A stretch of 64,000 nucleotides of DNA from DATBLE01 sp963764565 (GTDB lineage Bacteria > Actinomycetota > Thermoleophilia > Gaiellales > Gaiellaceae): positions 273,137 to 337,136 of the forward strand of contig CAVXTD010000008.1 in NCBI GenBank assembly GCA_963764565.1, written 5' to 3'. Below are positions 37,359-46,691 of this stretch, piece after piece. Made by a program: the position numbers and the translations under genes. Under the pieces are notes generated by a model. The model saw only the letters and a program-made list of their open reading frames with translations. It was not told where the DNA came from and made no database searches. Each line of letters opens with the position of its first letter. The stretch's first letter is position 1.

Positions 37359-38276
37359 GTGGGTGCACCCGTGAACCGGCCGGCCGCGACGCAACTCGGG
37401 CGCATCGGTGTCTGGCTGGGCCGGCTCGGCTGGGTGCCGGCTGCCGTCGAGCGCGAGGCGGCGGCCGAGATCGAGGAACTCGGGTACGGCGCGCTCTGGT
37501 ACAGCGAGGCGCACAACAACAAGGAGTCGCTCAGCCACGGCGCGCTCTTGCTCGCCGCGACCCGGCGAATCGTGATCGCGAGCGGAATCGCCAACATCTG
37601 GGTGCGCGACCCGATGGCGATGGTCGCCGGGTCGAACGCCGTCGCGGAGGCCTATCCCGGGCGGTTCCTGCTCGGCCTCGGCGTCAGCCATCCGCCGCAG
37701 GTCGAGCCGCGCGGTCACGCGTACGGTCGCCCGGTCGCGACCATGCGCGCATACCTGGAGGCGATGGACGCCGCGGAGTACGAGGGCCCCAGGCCGGCCG
37801 AGCCGCTTCGGCGAGTCCTCGCGGCTCTCCGGCCGGCGATGCTCGCACTGGCGGCCGAGAAGGCCGACGGCGCCCATCCCTACCTCGTCCCCGTCGAGCA
37901 CACGCGCCGGGCGCGGGCGATCCTCGGCCCGGGCAAGCTGCTCGCGACCGAGCAGTTCGTGCTGCTCGAAGCGGATCCGGTGAGGGCACGCGCTGCCGGC
38001 CGCGAGGCGCTCGCCTGGTACCTGACGCTTCCCAACTACGCCGACAACCTGCGCTGGCTCGGGTTCGACGACGACGATCTCGCCGGCGGAGGCAGCGACC
38101 GCCTCGTCGACTCGCTCGTCGCCTGGGGCGACGAGGAGCGGATTCGCGAGCGGGTCCGCGAGCACCTGGAGGCGGGCGCCGACCACGTCTGCGTCCAGCC
38201 GATCGGCCGCGGCGCAGACGATCTGGGGCTCGATCAGCTGCGCCTGCTCGCACCGGCTCTGCTCGGCCTCTCGTAG
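37359..38276 (+). CDS. LLM-class F420-dependent oxidoreductase
   Basis: A 305-residue luciferase-like enzyme of the kind common in F420-producing actinobacteria. Features include IGVWLGRLGWVPAAVEREAA, the GYGALWYSEAH strand, IVIASGIANIWVRDPMAM and RFLLGLGVSHPPQV. The GTG start lies seven bases after TAGGAT, so a leaderless transcript is plausible. It is shorter than, and only distantly like, the LLM gene at 18528. The substrate is unknown; neighbours (acetamidase, GAF protein) do not settle it. Confidence 0.8.
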   Translation: MGAPVNRPAATQLGRIGVWLGRLGWVPAAVEREAAAEIEELGYGALWYSEAHNNKESLSHGALLLAATRRIVIASGIANIWVRDPMAMVAGSNAVAEAYPGRFLLGLGVSHPPQVEPRGHAYGRPVATMRAYLEAMDAAEYEGPRPAEPLRRVLAALRPAMLALAAEKADGAHPYLVPVEHTRRARAILGPGKLLATEQFVLLEADPVRARAAGREALAWYLTLPNYADNLRWLGFDDDDLAGGGSDRLVDSLVAWGDEERIRERVREHLEAGADHVCVQPIGRGADDLGLDQLRLLAPALLGLS

Positions 38277-38293
38277 CGGTCAGAATCACCAGG

Positions 38294-38729
38294 ATGGGCT
38301 CGAGCGAGATCGAGACGATCCTGGAGAAGCTGCTCGTCCGAGACCGGCGCGAGCCGGGTTACGCTTCGCGAGGACATGCCCGGCGACTACGCCTTCCCCG
38401 TGACGCACGAGGCGCTCGCGCCGGGGGCGGGCTCGCTGCGGGAGGAGCGGACCGTCGATCTGCGCGGGCAGCCGGTCGCTGCTCGAGGTCGCAGCAGGGG
38501 CGGCAGGTCGTCCAGGACGACTGCGCGCAGGCGTTCGACGATCCGGCCTTCCACCGCATGCGCGAGGCCTACGGCGGCCTCGCGGCGCAGATCGTCACAC
38601 CGGTGCTCGTCGAGCGGGCGTGTCGCCGCGATCGTGTCGCTGCACCAGCTCGGGTCGCCGCGGCACTGGACCGAGGCCGAGATCGAGGCCTGCCGCGCCG
38701 CCGCCGCCCGGGTCGGGGAGCTGCTCTGA
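38294..38729 (+). CDS. Small GAF-domain protein, several frameshifts as read
   Basis: About 145 residues. After restoring a CG at four CG-repeats (near 38349, 38478, 38492 and 38627) the protein reads as one GAF domain: ETILEKLLVRETGASRVTL, then VVQDDCAQAFDDPAFHRMRE, LAAQIVTPVLV and IVSLHQLGSPRHWTEAEIEA. GAF domains bind small molecules or sense redox/light; none of the residues seen point to a ligand. The stop overlaps the acetamidase start (TGATG), so the two are coupled and this protein may regulate or sense the amide substrate. Confidence 0.65.
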
Positions 38730-39740
38730 TGCACAACCGCTGGCATCCCGGACATCCCCCCGATCGCCGAGGTCGCGCCGGGAGAGGAGATCCGGCTCGA
38801 GACGGAAGAGGGCCTGGCGGGCCAGCTGACGCGCGACAGCACCCATGCCGACGCGGGTCGCCTGCACCTCGGCCTCGGCCATCCGCTGTCCGGGCCCCGT
38901 CTACGTCTCGGGCGCGGAGCCGGGCGACGTGCTCGAGGTCGAACTCGTGGCCTACGAGTCGGCCGACTTCGGCACCACCGCCGTCATCCCGGGCTTCGGC
39001 TTCCTCGCCGACCTCTTTCCGGAGCCGTACGTCGTCAAGTGGGAGATCGCGGAAGGGTTCGCGCGATCCGAGGAGCTGCCCGGCGTGGCGGTGCCGGAGG
39101 AGCTGTTCGCCGGCGTCGTCGGCGTCGCACCGTCCCACGAGCGCATGGAGGCGTACCGGAGGCGTGAGGAGGCGCTCCGTGCGCAGGGGCAAGCCGTCGC
39201 CGATCCCTTCCCCGACGCCGCCGTTCCACCGGAGGCGGCAGACGGCCTGCGGACGATCCCGCCGCGCGAGACCGGGGGGAACCTGGACGTCCGCCAGCTC
39301 GTGGCGGGCAGCCGGCTGTGGCTGCCGGTCGACGTGCCGGGCGCGCTCTTCTCGATCGGCGACCTCCACTTCGCGCAGGGCGACGGCGAGGTCTGCGGAA
39401 CGGCGATCGAGGTCGCGGGTGCGGTCACGGTTCGCCTGACGCTGCTCGACCGGCCCGGCCCCCGACCCCGCTTCCCGTCCTACGAGACGCCTGGCCGGCC
39501 GGCCCGCCGCTCGTTCGCCACCACCGGCATCCCGGTCGACAGTGGGAATGAATCTGAACGCCGCCGCCCGCGAGGCGCTGCATCGAGATGATCGACCATC
39601 TCGAGCAGACGTACGGCTTCGAGCGCCCGGCCGCCTACGCCCTGTGCAGCGTCGCCGTCGACCTGCGGATCTCGGAGGTCGTCGACGTGCCGAACCCGGT
39701 CGTCTCGGCGCTGCTCCCGCTGGACATCTTCGAGCGCTAG
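38729..39740 (+). CDS. Acetamidase/formamidase family protein, frameshifts as read
   Basis: About 335 residues of the FmdA/AmdA family, which hydrolyses short amides such as formamide or acetamide to ammonia and acid. Recognisable stretches are HNRWHPDIPPIAEVAPGEE (after repair), VSGAEPGDVLEVELV, GRTIPPRETGGNLDVRQL-type sequence, LFSIGDLHFAQGDGEVCGTA and a C-terminal AAYALCSVAVDLRISEVVD. Frame breaks near 38755, 38890, 39543 and 39582 are repaired mostly by restoring a CG. The ATG overlaps the GAF stop. It probably releases ammonia from an amide produced by the surrounding catabolic genes. Confidence 0.78.
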
Positions 39741-39828
39741 CGCTCTCGTCTACGCGTCGGAAATCCGCCGCCGCGACCGACCCGGCGGGCGCGGGACACC
39801 ATCCCCACTGCGAGCACGAGCCCTTGGG

Positions 39829-39850
39829 GAAGGGGGCAAATGGGGGAACC
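39829..39850 (+). repeat. Second copy of a GAAGGGGGCANNTGGGGGAA element
   Basis: Matches 19 of 22 bases at 4691-4712, where the sequence continues into a perfect hairpin. Here the pairing arm is missing. It lies between the convergent acetamidase and cyclase genes, so it may be a degenerate terminator or dispersed repeat. Confidence 0.45.
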
Positions 39851-39865
39851 GGCCGTTACCCCGTG

Positions 39866-40825
39866 CTACTTCAGTGGCACCGCGTAGCAGGGCGAAGGGG
39901 CACCGGTGGCGCCGCGCAGCTTCAGCGGGAAGCACATGAACGCAAACTCGTACTGCTTCTCCGCGGCCAGCTCCTCCATGTTCACCACCTCGATGATGTT
40001 CGCCCCCGCCGTCGCGAACATGTAGGCGTGGACGGGGAGGAAGACGTCCGACTCCTCCGACGGCAGCACCTCGAGCCCGATCGTGTCGCCGGCGATGCAC
40101 ATCGCGCCCGCCTCCTCGCACAGCCACTTCGCTGCGTCGAGGGAGAGGCCCGGTGAGCCCTCGAGGTAGCCGTGGAAGTCGGGCCAGGCCTGCATCCGGC
40201 CGGTGCGTACGAGCACGACGTCCTTCTTCTGCAGCTTGACGCCCTGCTTCCGCGCCGCGCTCCGGAGGTCCCTGGGCGTGATCGCGTAGCTGTCCGGCAG
40301 GGAGTCGACGCCCTTCATCCCGGCGATGTCCAGCAGCACGCCGCGGGCGATGATCGGCGGATACTTCTCGGGGCCGCCCTTGTTCCAGATCCGGCTGCCG
40401 AGGTGCTTGTCCGCCGTCCACCCGTTCCAGAACTGCCCGTAGAAGCCCAGGTGGTTGAACGTGTCGATGTGCGTTCCGCAATGGGTGTACATGTGGATCG
40501 AGTCGCCGCAGTACGAGTACTTCTTGTGTACGGCCGAGCCGACGCCTGAGAGGTTGTCGTTGACCGAGCCCTGCGGCGTATGCGTCATCCAGATCCCGTA
40601 CGGCGGGTCGCCGGCCGCGACCCAGGACGGCATCCCGACGAAGTACTCGACGTTGAGGTCGAAGATGTGGCTGCCGTCCAGGTGCTCGAGGATCGCCCGG
40701 TTCGTGTCGCGCGTGATCCAGTTCAGGCGGCCGATCTCGTCGCGCGGCCCCCATGGGCTCTTCGAGACCTTGACCCCGCCCCGGTTCAGGGCTGCGTCGG
40801 GGATGAGTTCCTTGTCAGCTGGCAT
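39866..40825 (-). CDS. Cyclase/kynurenine formamidase-family metal hydrolase
   Basis: A 319-residue protein with the metal-binding signature of the cyclase family (MYTHCGTHIDTFNHLGF, i.e. HxGTHxD) and a catalytic-type His later (LPVHAYMFATAG). The family contains kynurenine formamidase and isatin hydrolase, metal-dependent amide hydrolases. AAGGAGGAG precedes the ATG at good spacing, implying strong translation. It lies ten bases downstream of a nitrilase-family gene on the same strand, suggesting two consecutive amide-bond hydrolyses. The particular substrate is not known. Confidence 0.84.
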   Translation of the reverse strand: MPADKELIPDAALNRGGVKVSKSPWGPRDEIGRLNWITRDTNRAILEHLDGSHIFDLNVEYFVGMPSWVAAGDPPYGIWMTHTPQGSVNDNLSGVGSAVHKKYSYCGDSIHMYTHCGTHIDTFNHLGFYGQFWNGWTADKHLGSRIWNKGGPEKYPPIIARGVLLDIAGMKGVDSLPDSYAITPRDLRSAARKQGVKLQKKDVVLVRTGRMQAWPDFHGYLEGSPGLSLDAAKWLCEEAGAMCIAGDTIGLEVLPSEESDVFLPVHAYMFATAGANIIEVVNMEELAAEKQYEFAFMCFPLKLRGATGAPSPCYAVPLK

Positions 40826-40835
40826 CGACTCCTCC

Positions 40836-41669
40836 TTAGGTCTTGACCGCCTGCGTCTCCTCGACGAGGGCGCCGTAGAGCTCCGGCCGTCGGTGGCCGA
40901 AGAGGTAGAGCTCGTACTCCCCTGGAATGACGTAGTCCTTGTCGCGCGCCTTGGCGACGTCGACGTCGGCCACGAGCAGGGCCTCCTCCGTCTCGCCCGC
41001 CTCGGCCAGGCGCGTGCCGTACGGGTCGACGATCTGGCTCCAGCCGCAGAACTCGCCCGTCCGCTCCTTGCCGACCCGGTTCGCGGTCAGCAGGTAGACG
41101 CGGTTCTCCGCGGCGCGCGCGACGGTGATCAGTTCGGTCTGGATCCGCGCCGCGACGGGGAAGTTGGTGGGGTGGGCGATGATGTCCGCGCCCTTCAGCG
41201 CGAGCGTTCGCGTCACCTCGGGGAAGCGCAGGTCGTAGCAGATCTCGACGCCGATCCGGCCGAGCGGAGTGTCGTAGACCGGCAGCTCGTCGCCCGGGAC
41301 GACGAAGCGGTCGATGCCGAGGAAAGGCAGATGCGTCTTGCGGTAGGTGCCGATCAGGCCGTCGGGGCCGATCGTGACCGCGGCGTTGTGGAGCACGTCG
41401 CCGTCCCGCTCGAGCAGGCCGCAGACGACGTGCATCCCGAGCTTCCGGCAGGCGCGCTCCAGCGCCTCGCTCGCCGGGCCGGGAATCTCCTCCGCGAAGG
41501 GGAGCGCCTCTTCGGCGCTGTCGAACACGTACCCGGGGATCGCGCATTCCGGCAGCACGAGCAGCTCGGCGCCGGCAGCGGCCGCCTCCTCCAGTCGGGC
41601 CAGGCACGCCTCGAGATTGCGCGCGTTCTCGGCGAGCTTGGGGTCCATCTGGGCGACGGCGACCCGCAT
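40836..41669 (-). CDS. Nitrilase-superfamily carbon-nitrogen hydrolase
   Basis: A 277-residue amidohydrolase with the intact Glu-Lys-Cys triad: E41 in LVLPECAIPG, K111 in TYRKTHLPFLG and C144 in EICYDLRFPE. The group contains N-carbamoylputrescine amidase, beta-ureidopropionase and omega-amidase. Carbamoyl-amine or carbamoyl-amino-acid hydrolysis would suit both the polyamine and the hydantoin genes around it. Upstream TATTAG on the minus strand could be its -10 element. It is divergent from a DsbA-family gene across 32 bases. Confidence 0.85.
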   Translation of the reverse strand: MRVAVAQMDPKLAENARNLEACLARLEEAAAAGAELLVLPECAIPGYVFDSAEEALPFAEEIPGPASEALERACRKLGMHVVCGLLERDGDVLHNAAVTIGPDGLIGTYRKTHLPFLGIDRFVVPGDELPVYDTPLGRIGVEICYDLRFPEVTRTLALKGADIIAHPTNFPVAARIQTELITVARAAENRVYLLTANRVGKERTGEFCGWSQIVDPYGTRLAEAGETEEALLVADVDVAKARDKDYVIPGEYELYLFGHRRPELYGALVEETQAVKT

Positions 41670-41701
41670 CCGGAAACGAGTCTAATAGGCTGACTTTCGA
41701 C

Positions 41702-42289
41702 GTGCGAACGATCCGGTTCTACTACGACGTCGTCTGTCCGTACTCGTACCTGGAGTCGCACGCGGTCGAGGCGGCCGAGGACGCCGGAGAGGTCGAGGTC
41801 GAGTGGCTGCCTTTCGAGCTGCGGCCGGCTCCGGCCCCGCTGCTCGAGCCGCGCGGCGACCACCTGCGGGTCGACTGGACGCAGAACGTCTACCGCCATG
41901 CGCAGGGTCTCGGGGTCGAGATCCATCTGCCGCGCTACCAGCCCCGCTCGACGCTTCCGCTCGCCGCGTGCCTGTGGGCCGGGGAGCAGGGGCGGCTGCG
42001 CGACTTCAAGCACGCGCTCTACGAGGCGTTCTTCTGCGAGGGTGAGGACATCGCCGCCGACCGGGAGCTCGCGCGCGCCGCCGCCCGGGCCGGGCTCGAC
42101 CCGGACGGCGCGGTCGCGGCCGCCTATTCGCCGGAGCGCTTCGTGCAGCTCCGCGAGATCCGCCGAGCTGCCGAGTCTGCGGGGGTTCGGGGCGTCCCCT
42201 CGCTGCTGACCGGCGAGGGCGAGACGCACTGGGGCCTCGGCGGCCTCGAGCGCCTGCTCGCCGGGCAGCCGCTCGTGCCGCGCTCCTAG
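41702..42289 (+). CDS. DsbA-family oxidoreductase-like protein
   Basis: A 195-residue thioredoxin-fold protein like FrnE or 2-hydroxychromene-2-carboxylate isomerases: RFYYDVVCPYSYLESHAVEA at the N-terminus, a helical insert, then the cis-Pro region GVRGVPSLLTG. The redox site is CPYS rather than CPYC, so it is unlikely to make disulfides by the usual two-cysteine mechanism; a glutathione- or mycothiol-transferase or isomerase role is possible. No signal peptide, so cytoplasmic. Start is GTG at 41702. Confidence 0.75.
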   Translation: MRTIRFYYDVVCPYSYLESHAVEAAEDAGEVEVEWLPFELRPAPAPLLEPRGDHLRVDWTQNVYRHAQGLGVEIHLPRYQPRSTLPLAACLWAGEQGRLRDFKHALYEAFFCEGEDIAADRELARAAARAGLDPDGAVAAAYSPERFVQLREIRRAAESAGVRGVPSLLTGEGETHWGLGGLERLLAGQPLVPRS

Positions 42290-42304
42290 CGATAGACCTC
42301 GCGC

Positions 42305-42586
42305 TCAGCCGAGCTCGAGCACGTCCACGATCTTCATCTCGGGCTCGACTCCCACCTTCCGCATCAGTTCCGTTCCACGCGGCACGACCCCGGTGGCCAG
42401 GTAGGCGTCGAGCGTCTCGCGGTCCCGCCAGAAGGCGACGAGCCGGACGAGGTTGCCGTCGACGAGCAGGCCTGCGGTCTCGACCCCGGCCGGGCGCGTT
42501 GCGCGTCCCTCCTGCATCAGCTCGGCGAGCTGCTCCGCCTGCTCGCGGCTCATGACGGCTTCGAAGAGGACGGCGACGCGGCTCAT
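42305..42586 (-). CDS. Small ABM-like (antibiotic biosynthesis monooxygenase fold) protein
   Basis: A 93-residue alpha/beta-barrel-type protein (SRVAVLFEAVMSREQAEQLA, then LVRLVAFWRDRETLDAYLA) with the size and pattern of ABM/dimeric ferredoxin-like proteins. Such proteins act as small monooxygenases or as substrate-binding modules; no catalytic residue can be assigned. The ATG at 42586 begins the conserved part. It follows the cyclodeaminase-like gene on the same strand after 124 bases in which I see no gene. Confidence 0.58.
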   Translation of the reverse strand: MSRVAVLFEAVMSREQAEQLAELMQEGRATRPAGVETAGLLVDGNLVRLVAFWRDRETLDAYLATGVVPRGTELMRKVGVEPEMKIVDVLELG

Positions 42587-42710
42587 GCGCCGATCACCCA
42601 CCCCTCCGGAGCACTGCGCAATCCGAATCGGCTCCGGCAGCGAATCAGCCAAGCGAGGGGACGGCGATCCAAGAGGGAAACCTTGCCGACCTGGATCGCT
42701 TCCCCTCCAA

Positions 42711-43725
42711 TCACGTCGAGATCATCTTCTTCTCGATGCCGACTCCGGCCGCGACCGCGCGCTCGTACTCGAGCGGCACCGTGGCCGAGTCCTGGAGGGC
42801 GATCCCGGTCGAGTCGAAGACCGTCACCTGATCGTCCGACTGCCGGCCCTCGAGCTCGCCGCAGATCACCTTGCCGATCTCGCCGGCGACGTCCTCCTCG
42901 GTGATCAGACCGTCGGAGAGTGCGACGTTGATCTCGCCGTCCTCGCGGCACTGGCGGATGTCGTCCACGAACACTCGCCCGCGCTTGAGCGTGCGCGGGT
43001 CGAGCTCCTGCTCGCCCTTCAGGTCGGCGCCGAGCGCCGCGATGTGCGCGCCGGGCTTCACCCACGCGTCGTCGACGATCCACTTGCGCGCGTGCGTGCC
43101 GGTGACGATCACGTCCGCCCCCTCGACCGCGGTGCGCACGTCGGTCGTGCCCGTGATCCGCAGGTGCGGGTACTTCGGCGCCTCGGCGGCGATGAACCGG
43201 TCGACCGACTCCTGCGAGCGGCTCCAGACCCGGACGTCCTCCCAGCGCGAAGGCGGCGTCGCAGGTGGCGAGTGTCCCGACCCCGACGCTGCCCGTCCCG
43301 AGGATCGCGAGCACGGTCGAGTCCTTGCGCGCCAGCCACTTCGCCGACACGGCCGCGGCCGCGCCCGTGCGCATCAGGGTGTGGTAGGAGCCGTCGCAGA
43401 TCGCGAGCGGGAACCCGGTCTCGGGGTGCGTGTAGATCAGGATCGAGAACACCGCCGGCAGCTCGTACTGCGAGTTGTCCTCGCGGATCGAGACCCACTT
43501 GCAGGCGGCCGCCTCCGGCTCCTCGATGTACGACGGCATCACCTCCCACTCGCCCCGGTAGCGGTCGAGCACGATGTGCCCCTTCGGCTCCATGTACACG
43601 CGCCCGAGCCCGTGCATCCGGAAGGCATGCTCGACGCGGTCGTTGTACTCCGCCGGCGTCAGCAGGCCGATCATGTCCGCGCGGCCGAGGATCAGCGTCT
43701 TGCGGCTACGCCAGCTGTCCGCCAT
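42711..43725 (-). CDS. Ornithine cyclodeaminase/mu-crystallin family dehydrogenase, frameshift as read
   Basis: About 340 residues. N-terminal substrate domain (EVMPSYIEEPEAAACKWVSI with the family Lys, and GTAAATAVSA-like TGAAAAVSAKWLA), then a Rossmann domain (LAILGTGSVGVGTLATCDAA), ending with VTVFDSTGIALQDSA. Members deaminate ornithine to proline, reduce ketimines or make alanine. The frame breaks near 43250; a join there reads through ALG into VWSRSQESVDRFIAAEAP. Near amide and carbamoyl hydrolases it may process an amino acid released by them; the exact substrate is unknown. Confidence 0.8.
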
Positions 43726-43734
43726 GGCACGACT

Positions 43735-44025
43735 CTACGAGCGAAGCTCGCGCTCGACAAGCTCGACCAGCCGCCGTTGCCGACGCCCGAGCCGGCGGCG
43801 GGCGTGCTCGAGCTGCCGGCGCGCCCGCTTCGCGTCTCCTTCCTGGTGCTTCCAGCCGGCGGCGGCGAGGTGGTGGAGGCCGCGCAGGAGCGACTCGTCG
43901 CCGCCGAGGCCGAAGACGCGGGCGAGCGCCTCCGCGGCCTGTGCGTACTCCCCGCGCTCGATGTGACCCTCGGCGCGCCAGACCGCCGAGCGCACGCGTG
44001 CCGCCGGTCGGAGGCCATTCGACAT
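43735..44025 (-). CDS. Small DUF309-like protein
   Basis: A 96-residue helical protein whose middle (HIERGEYAQAAEALARVFG, LLRGLHHLAAAGWKHQEGD, ARRQLEHARRRLG) resembles the DUF309 family of small helical proteins. Function unknown. It is ten bases upstream of the cyclodeaminase-like gene on the same strand, so they are probably cotranscribed, and is divergent from the second M20 hydrolase gene. Confidence 0.55.
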   Translation of the reverse strand: MSNGLRPAARVRSAVWRAEGHIERGEYAQAAEALARVFGLGGDESLLRGLHHLAAAGWKHQEGDAKRARRQLEHARRRLGRRQRRLVELVERELRS

Positions 44026-44054
44026 CCTCGTCCACGCTTCCTAGAGTCTCCCTG

Positions 44055-45294
44055 ATGGACAGGGAGAGAAGCGCGCAACGGATCGAGCGCGACATCGAGA
44101 CTCTCGCCGGGCCGGAGTACACGCTGTCGAGCGAGGCGATCCGCCGCTACGCCTACACGCGACGTCTACCGGAACACGCTCGACTACTTCACGCAGGAGC
44201 TCGAGGCGATCGGCTTCGAGGTGTTCGAGGACCCCCTCGGGACGCTCGTCGCTCGCAACCGGCCGCGCGGCGAGCCCGCGTTCGGCGTCGGCTCGCATTG
44301 CGACTCGAACCGCAACGGCGGCCGCTACGACGGGACGATGGGTGTGGTCACGGCGCTCGAGGTCTGCCGTCTGAACGAGGAGCTCGGTCTCGGCCTGCCG
44401 CTCCAGCTGATCTCGTTCCTCGAGGAGGAGGGTTCGGGCTTCGGGCAGATGCTGCTCGGCAGCCGCATCGTCGCCCAGCGCGTGACCGAGCAAGAATTGC
44501 GCGAGACGTTCCGGTCGATCGACGACGGGCGCAGCTTCTGGGAGCACGCCGAGGAGGCCGGCTACGAGCCCGCGCGCTGGCGAGAGGCGATCCATGTGCT
44601 CGACGGCCTGACCGGCTGGATCGAGCTGCACATCGAGCAGGCCCGCGTGCTCCAGGACACCGGCAACCGCATCGGGGTCGTCTCGGCGATCGCCGGCTAC
44701 GTCCACGCCGACGTCGTCGTCCACGGGTCGCGGCGACCACGCCGGGGCGACGCCGATGGACCTCCGCCTCGACCCGACGCTGCCGCTGGCCGAGTCGATC
44801 GCCGAGCTCGAGCGCCTCGCCACGGCGGCGGGCAAGGGGACCGTCGGCACGGTCGGCGAGATCGAGGTCGACCCCGGGATCATCAACGCGATCGCGAGCC
44901 GGGTGCGCTTCTCGCTCGACATCCGCGGCCCTGCCGACGACGCCTTCCAGGGCGTTGCCCGAGAGCATCGCCGCGTTCGCCGAGGAGGCGGCGCGGCGGC
45001 GCGGGATGACGGCCGAGTACCGGCGAGCGCCAGACGCTGCCCGCGACCCCGCTCGACGAGCGCATCGTCGGCGCGCTCGAGGAGGCGGCCGGGGCGACCG
45101 GCGAGCCGTGGATGACGATGCACTCCGGCGCCGCCCACGACACGATGTGCGTGGCCGACCACGTCCCGAGCGCAATGGTGTTCGTGCCCTGCAAGGACGG
45201 GATCAGCCACCACCCCGCCGAGGAGGCGAACCCGGCCGATGCGGCGCTCGCGGCTGAGATCATCCTCGGCGCGATCCAGGCTCTGGAAGGTTGA
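44055..45294 (+). CDS. Second M20-family carbamoyl-amino acid/allantoate amidohydrolase, frameshifts as read
   Basis: A binuclear zinc amidohydrolase of about 415 residues related to the gene at 19808. Metal-site segments in order: GVGSHCDSNRNGGRYDG, FLEEEGSGFG, WIELHIEQARVLQDTG, the dimer-contact GDHAGATPMDLRLD and the final MHSGAAHDTMCVA His. Four breaks, including those near 44160, 44734 and 44952, are repaired by restoring one CG (for example TACACGCGACGTC to YTRDVYRN). Having two M20 enzymes suggests two carbamoyl substrates, for example a ureido acid from pyrimidine and an L-carbamoyl amino acid from hydantoin. Confidence 0.8.
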
Positions 45295-45376
45295 TCGACG
45301 GCCGGCGTCCAGCCAGGGGCCTGGCCGAGCACTGGTTCGCCGCTGGCCGAACCCCGCTTTCCGCCATGGCGTTCCG

Positions 45377-45409
45377 AGACACGTCCGGTGCCAGGCACCG
45401 GACGTGTCT
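45377..45409. terminator. 33-bp palindrome, probable bidirectional terminator
   Basis: AGACACGTCCGGTGCC, one A, then its exact reverse complement: 16-bp perfect arms between the convergent M20 and MFS genes. No T-run follows, so Rho-independent action is unproven. The core GGTGCC-A-GGCACC belongs to the same dyad family as 19758. Confidence 0.55.
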
Positions 45410-45478
45410 GTTCTGGCCGTAGAAGTGCTGCAAACCGGCTGGTTCAGTCCGATTTGGCCAAGTTCTGACAGGTCGTTA

Positions 45479-45491
45479 GGTGCCTGGCACC
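45479..45491. repeat. GGTGCC-T-GGCACC dyad, second copy in this gap
   Basis: A 13-bp palindrome 80 bases after the previous one; both are followed by CGGACGTG. Between the two dyads I see no gene or promoter. Confidence 0.5.
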
Positions 45492-45523
45492 GGACGTGGC
45501 TGGTTGGGGCGAGCCTGCAGCAG

Positions 45524-46691
45524 TCAGGCCCTTGGAACAGCGCCGTTAGCCTCGACCCCGAGTTGCCGTGCGGTCGGCAGCACGAGCAGGGCGGCGATCC
45601 AGAGCGCGGCGACGACCGCGAAGCCGATCCGCCCGTCGCCGGGCAGGGCGAAGGACAGCCCGAGCAGCGGCGTTCCCGCGAGGGCGACTGCGCTCGCGGC
45701 GCCGTTCACGAGCCCGACCGCGGCGGCAGGGGAGTCGGGCCGCATGTGCCGCCGCCCCGGTGAACGCTGGCGCGAACGGGATCCCCGCGCCGATGCCGAC
45801 GAGTGCCGCACCGACGCCGCCAGCCACGGCGGCTGTGCGACGGTGAGCAACGCGGTGCCTGCCGCCGCCGCACCGAGGCTGCGCGCCGACGGCGAGGCGA
45901 GTTGACGCAGGATGGTGGCGCATGATCCAGCCGCCGAGCGGCCGGGTGACGACGCCGAGCACCAGCGTGAGCGAGCCGATCGCGCCGGCCGCGCCTTTGT
46001 CGAGCCCACCGTGGCGGTCGAGCAGGGTGACGACCCAGTTGCCCGCCGTCACGCTCAGCCCGAGCGAGGTCCCGTAGAGCGCGGCCAGACGGTACAGCCG
46101 CCGGTCGCGGAGGACACCGGCTCCGAGCCCGTGCTCTCGCGCGGGCCTCGGACGCCGCTCGTCGCGCGGCGCGGCGGCGAGCAGCGCCAGCCCGATCAGT
46201 GCAACGACGACGGCGCTCGCGTAGGGAGCACGCCAGCCGATCCAGCTCTCCACCTGAGGCACGACGGCGAGTGCGAGGCCGCCGCCCGCGAGCCCGACGC
46301 CTCCGTACAGGCCCTGCGCGGCCGGCGAGCCTCCGATCGCTCGCACGTAGGCGCTGCCGGCGATGAACCCGAGCCCGGTGCCGATGCCGGTAAGCGCGCG
46401 CATCGCGAGTGCCAGTCCGGTGACGGGCGCAGCCATCGATGCGGCCGCGAACACGGCGATCAGCGCGAGTCCGAGCAGCCCGGCGCGGCGCGCACCGAAG
46501 CGGTCGCTCGTCCGGCCGCCCGGGATCTGCATCGCCAGATGGGTGACGAAGAGTGCGGTCGTGAACAGTCCGACTGCCGCCAGCCCGATGCCGTAGCGAT
46601 CGGCGAGCTGCTGGGCGACCGCGCCCGTGTTGGAGATGTTCCAGCCCGTCGCCAGGCCGAGCGCGCAGGCGCCGAGGATCCCCCGTCTCAC
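45524..46691 (-). CDS. Major facilitator superfamily transporter, frameshifts as read
   Basis: A 12-helix-type secondary transporter of about 390 residues. The N-terminal half is clear (LGACALGLATGWNISNTGAVA, then MQIPGGRTSDRFGARRAGLL with the MFS loop 2-3 motif). The C-terminal helices lie in other frames after about 45910 and 45755, ending GRIGFAVVAALWIAALLVLP. The GTG start overlaps the aconitase stop (GTGA), so it is cotranscribed with it. The group includes cyanate/nitrate and organic-acid carriers; with an aconitase next to it a tricarboxylate or other acid substrate is a reasonable guess. Confidence 0.75.
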
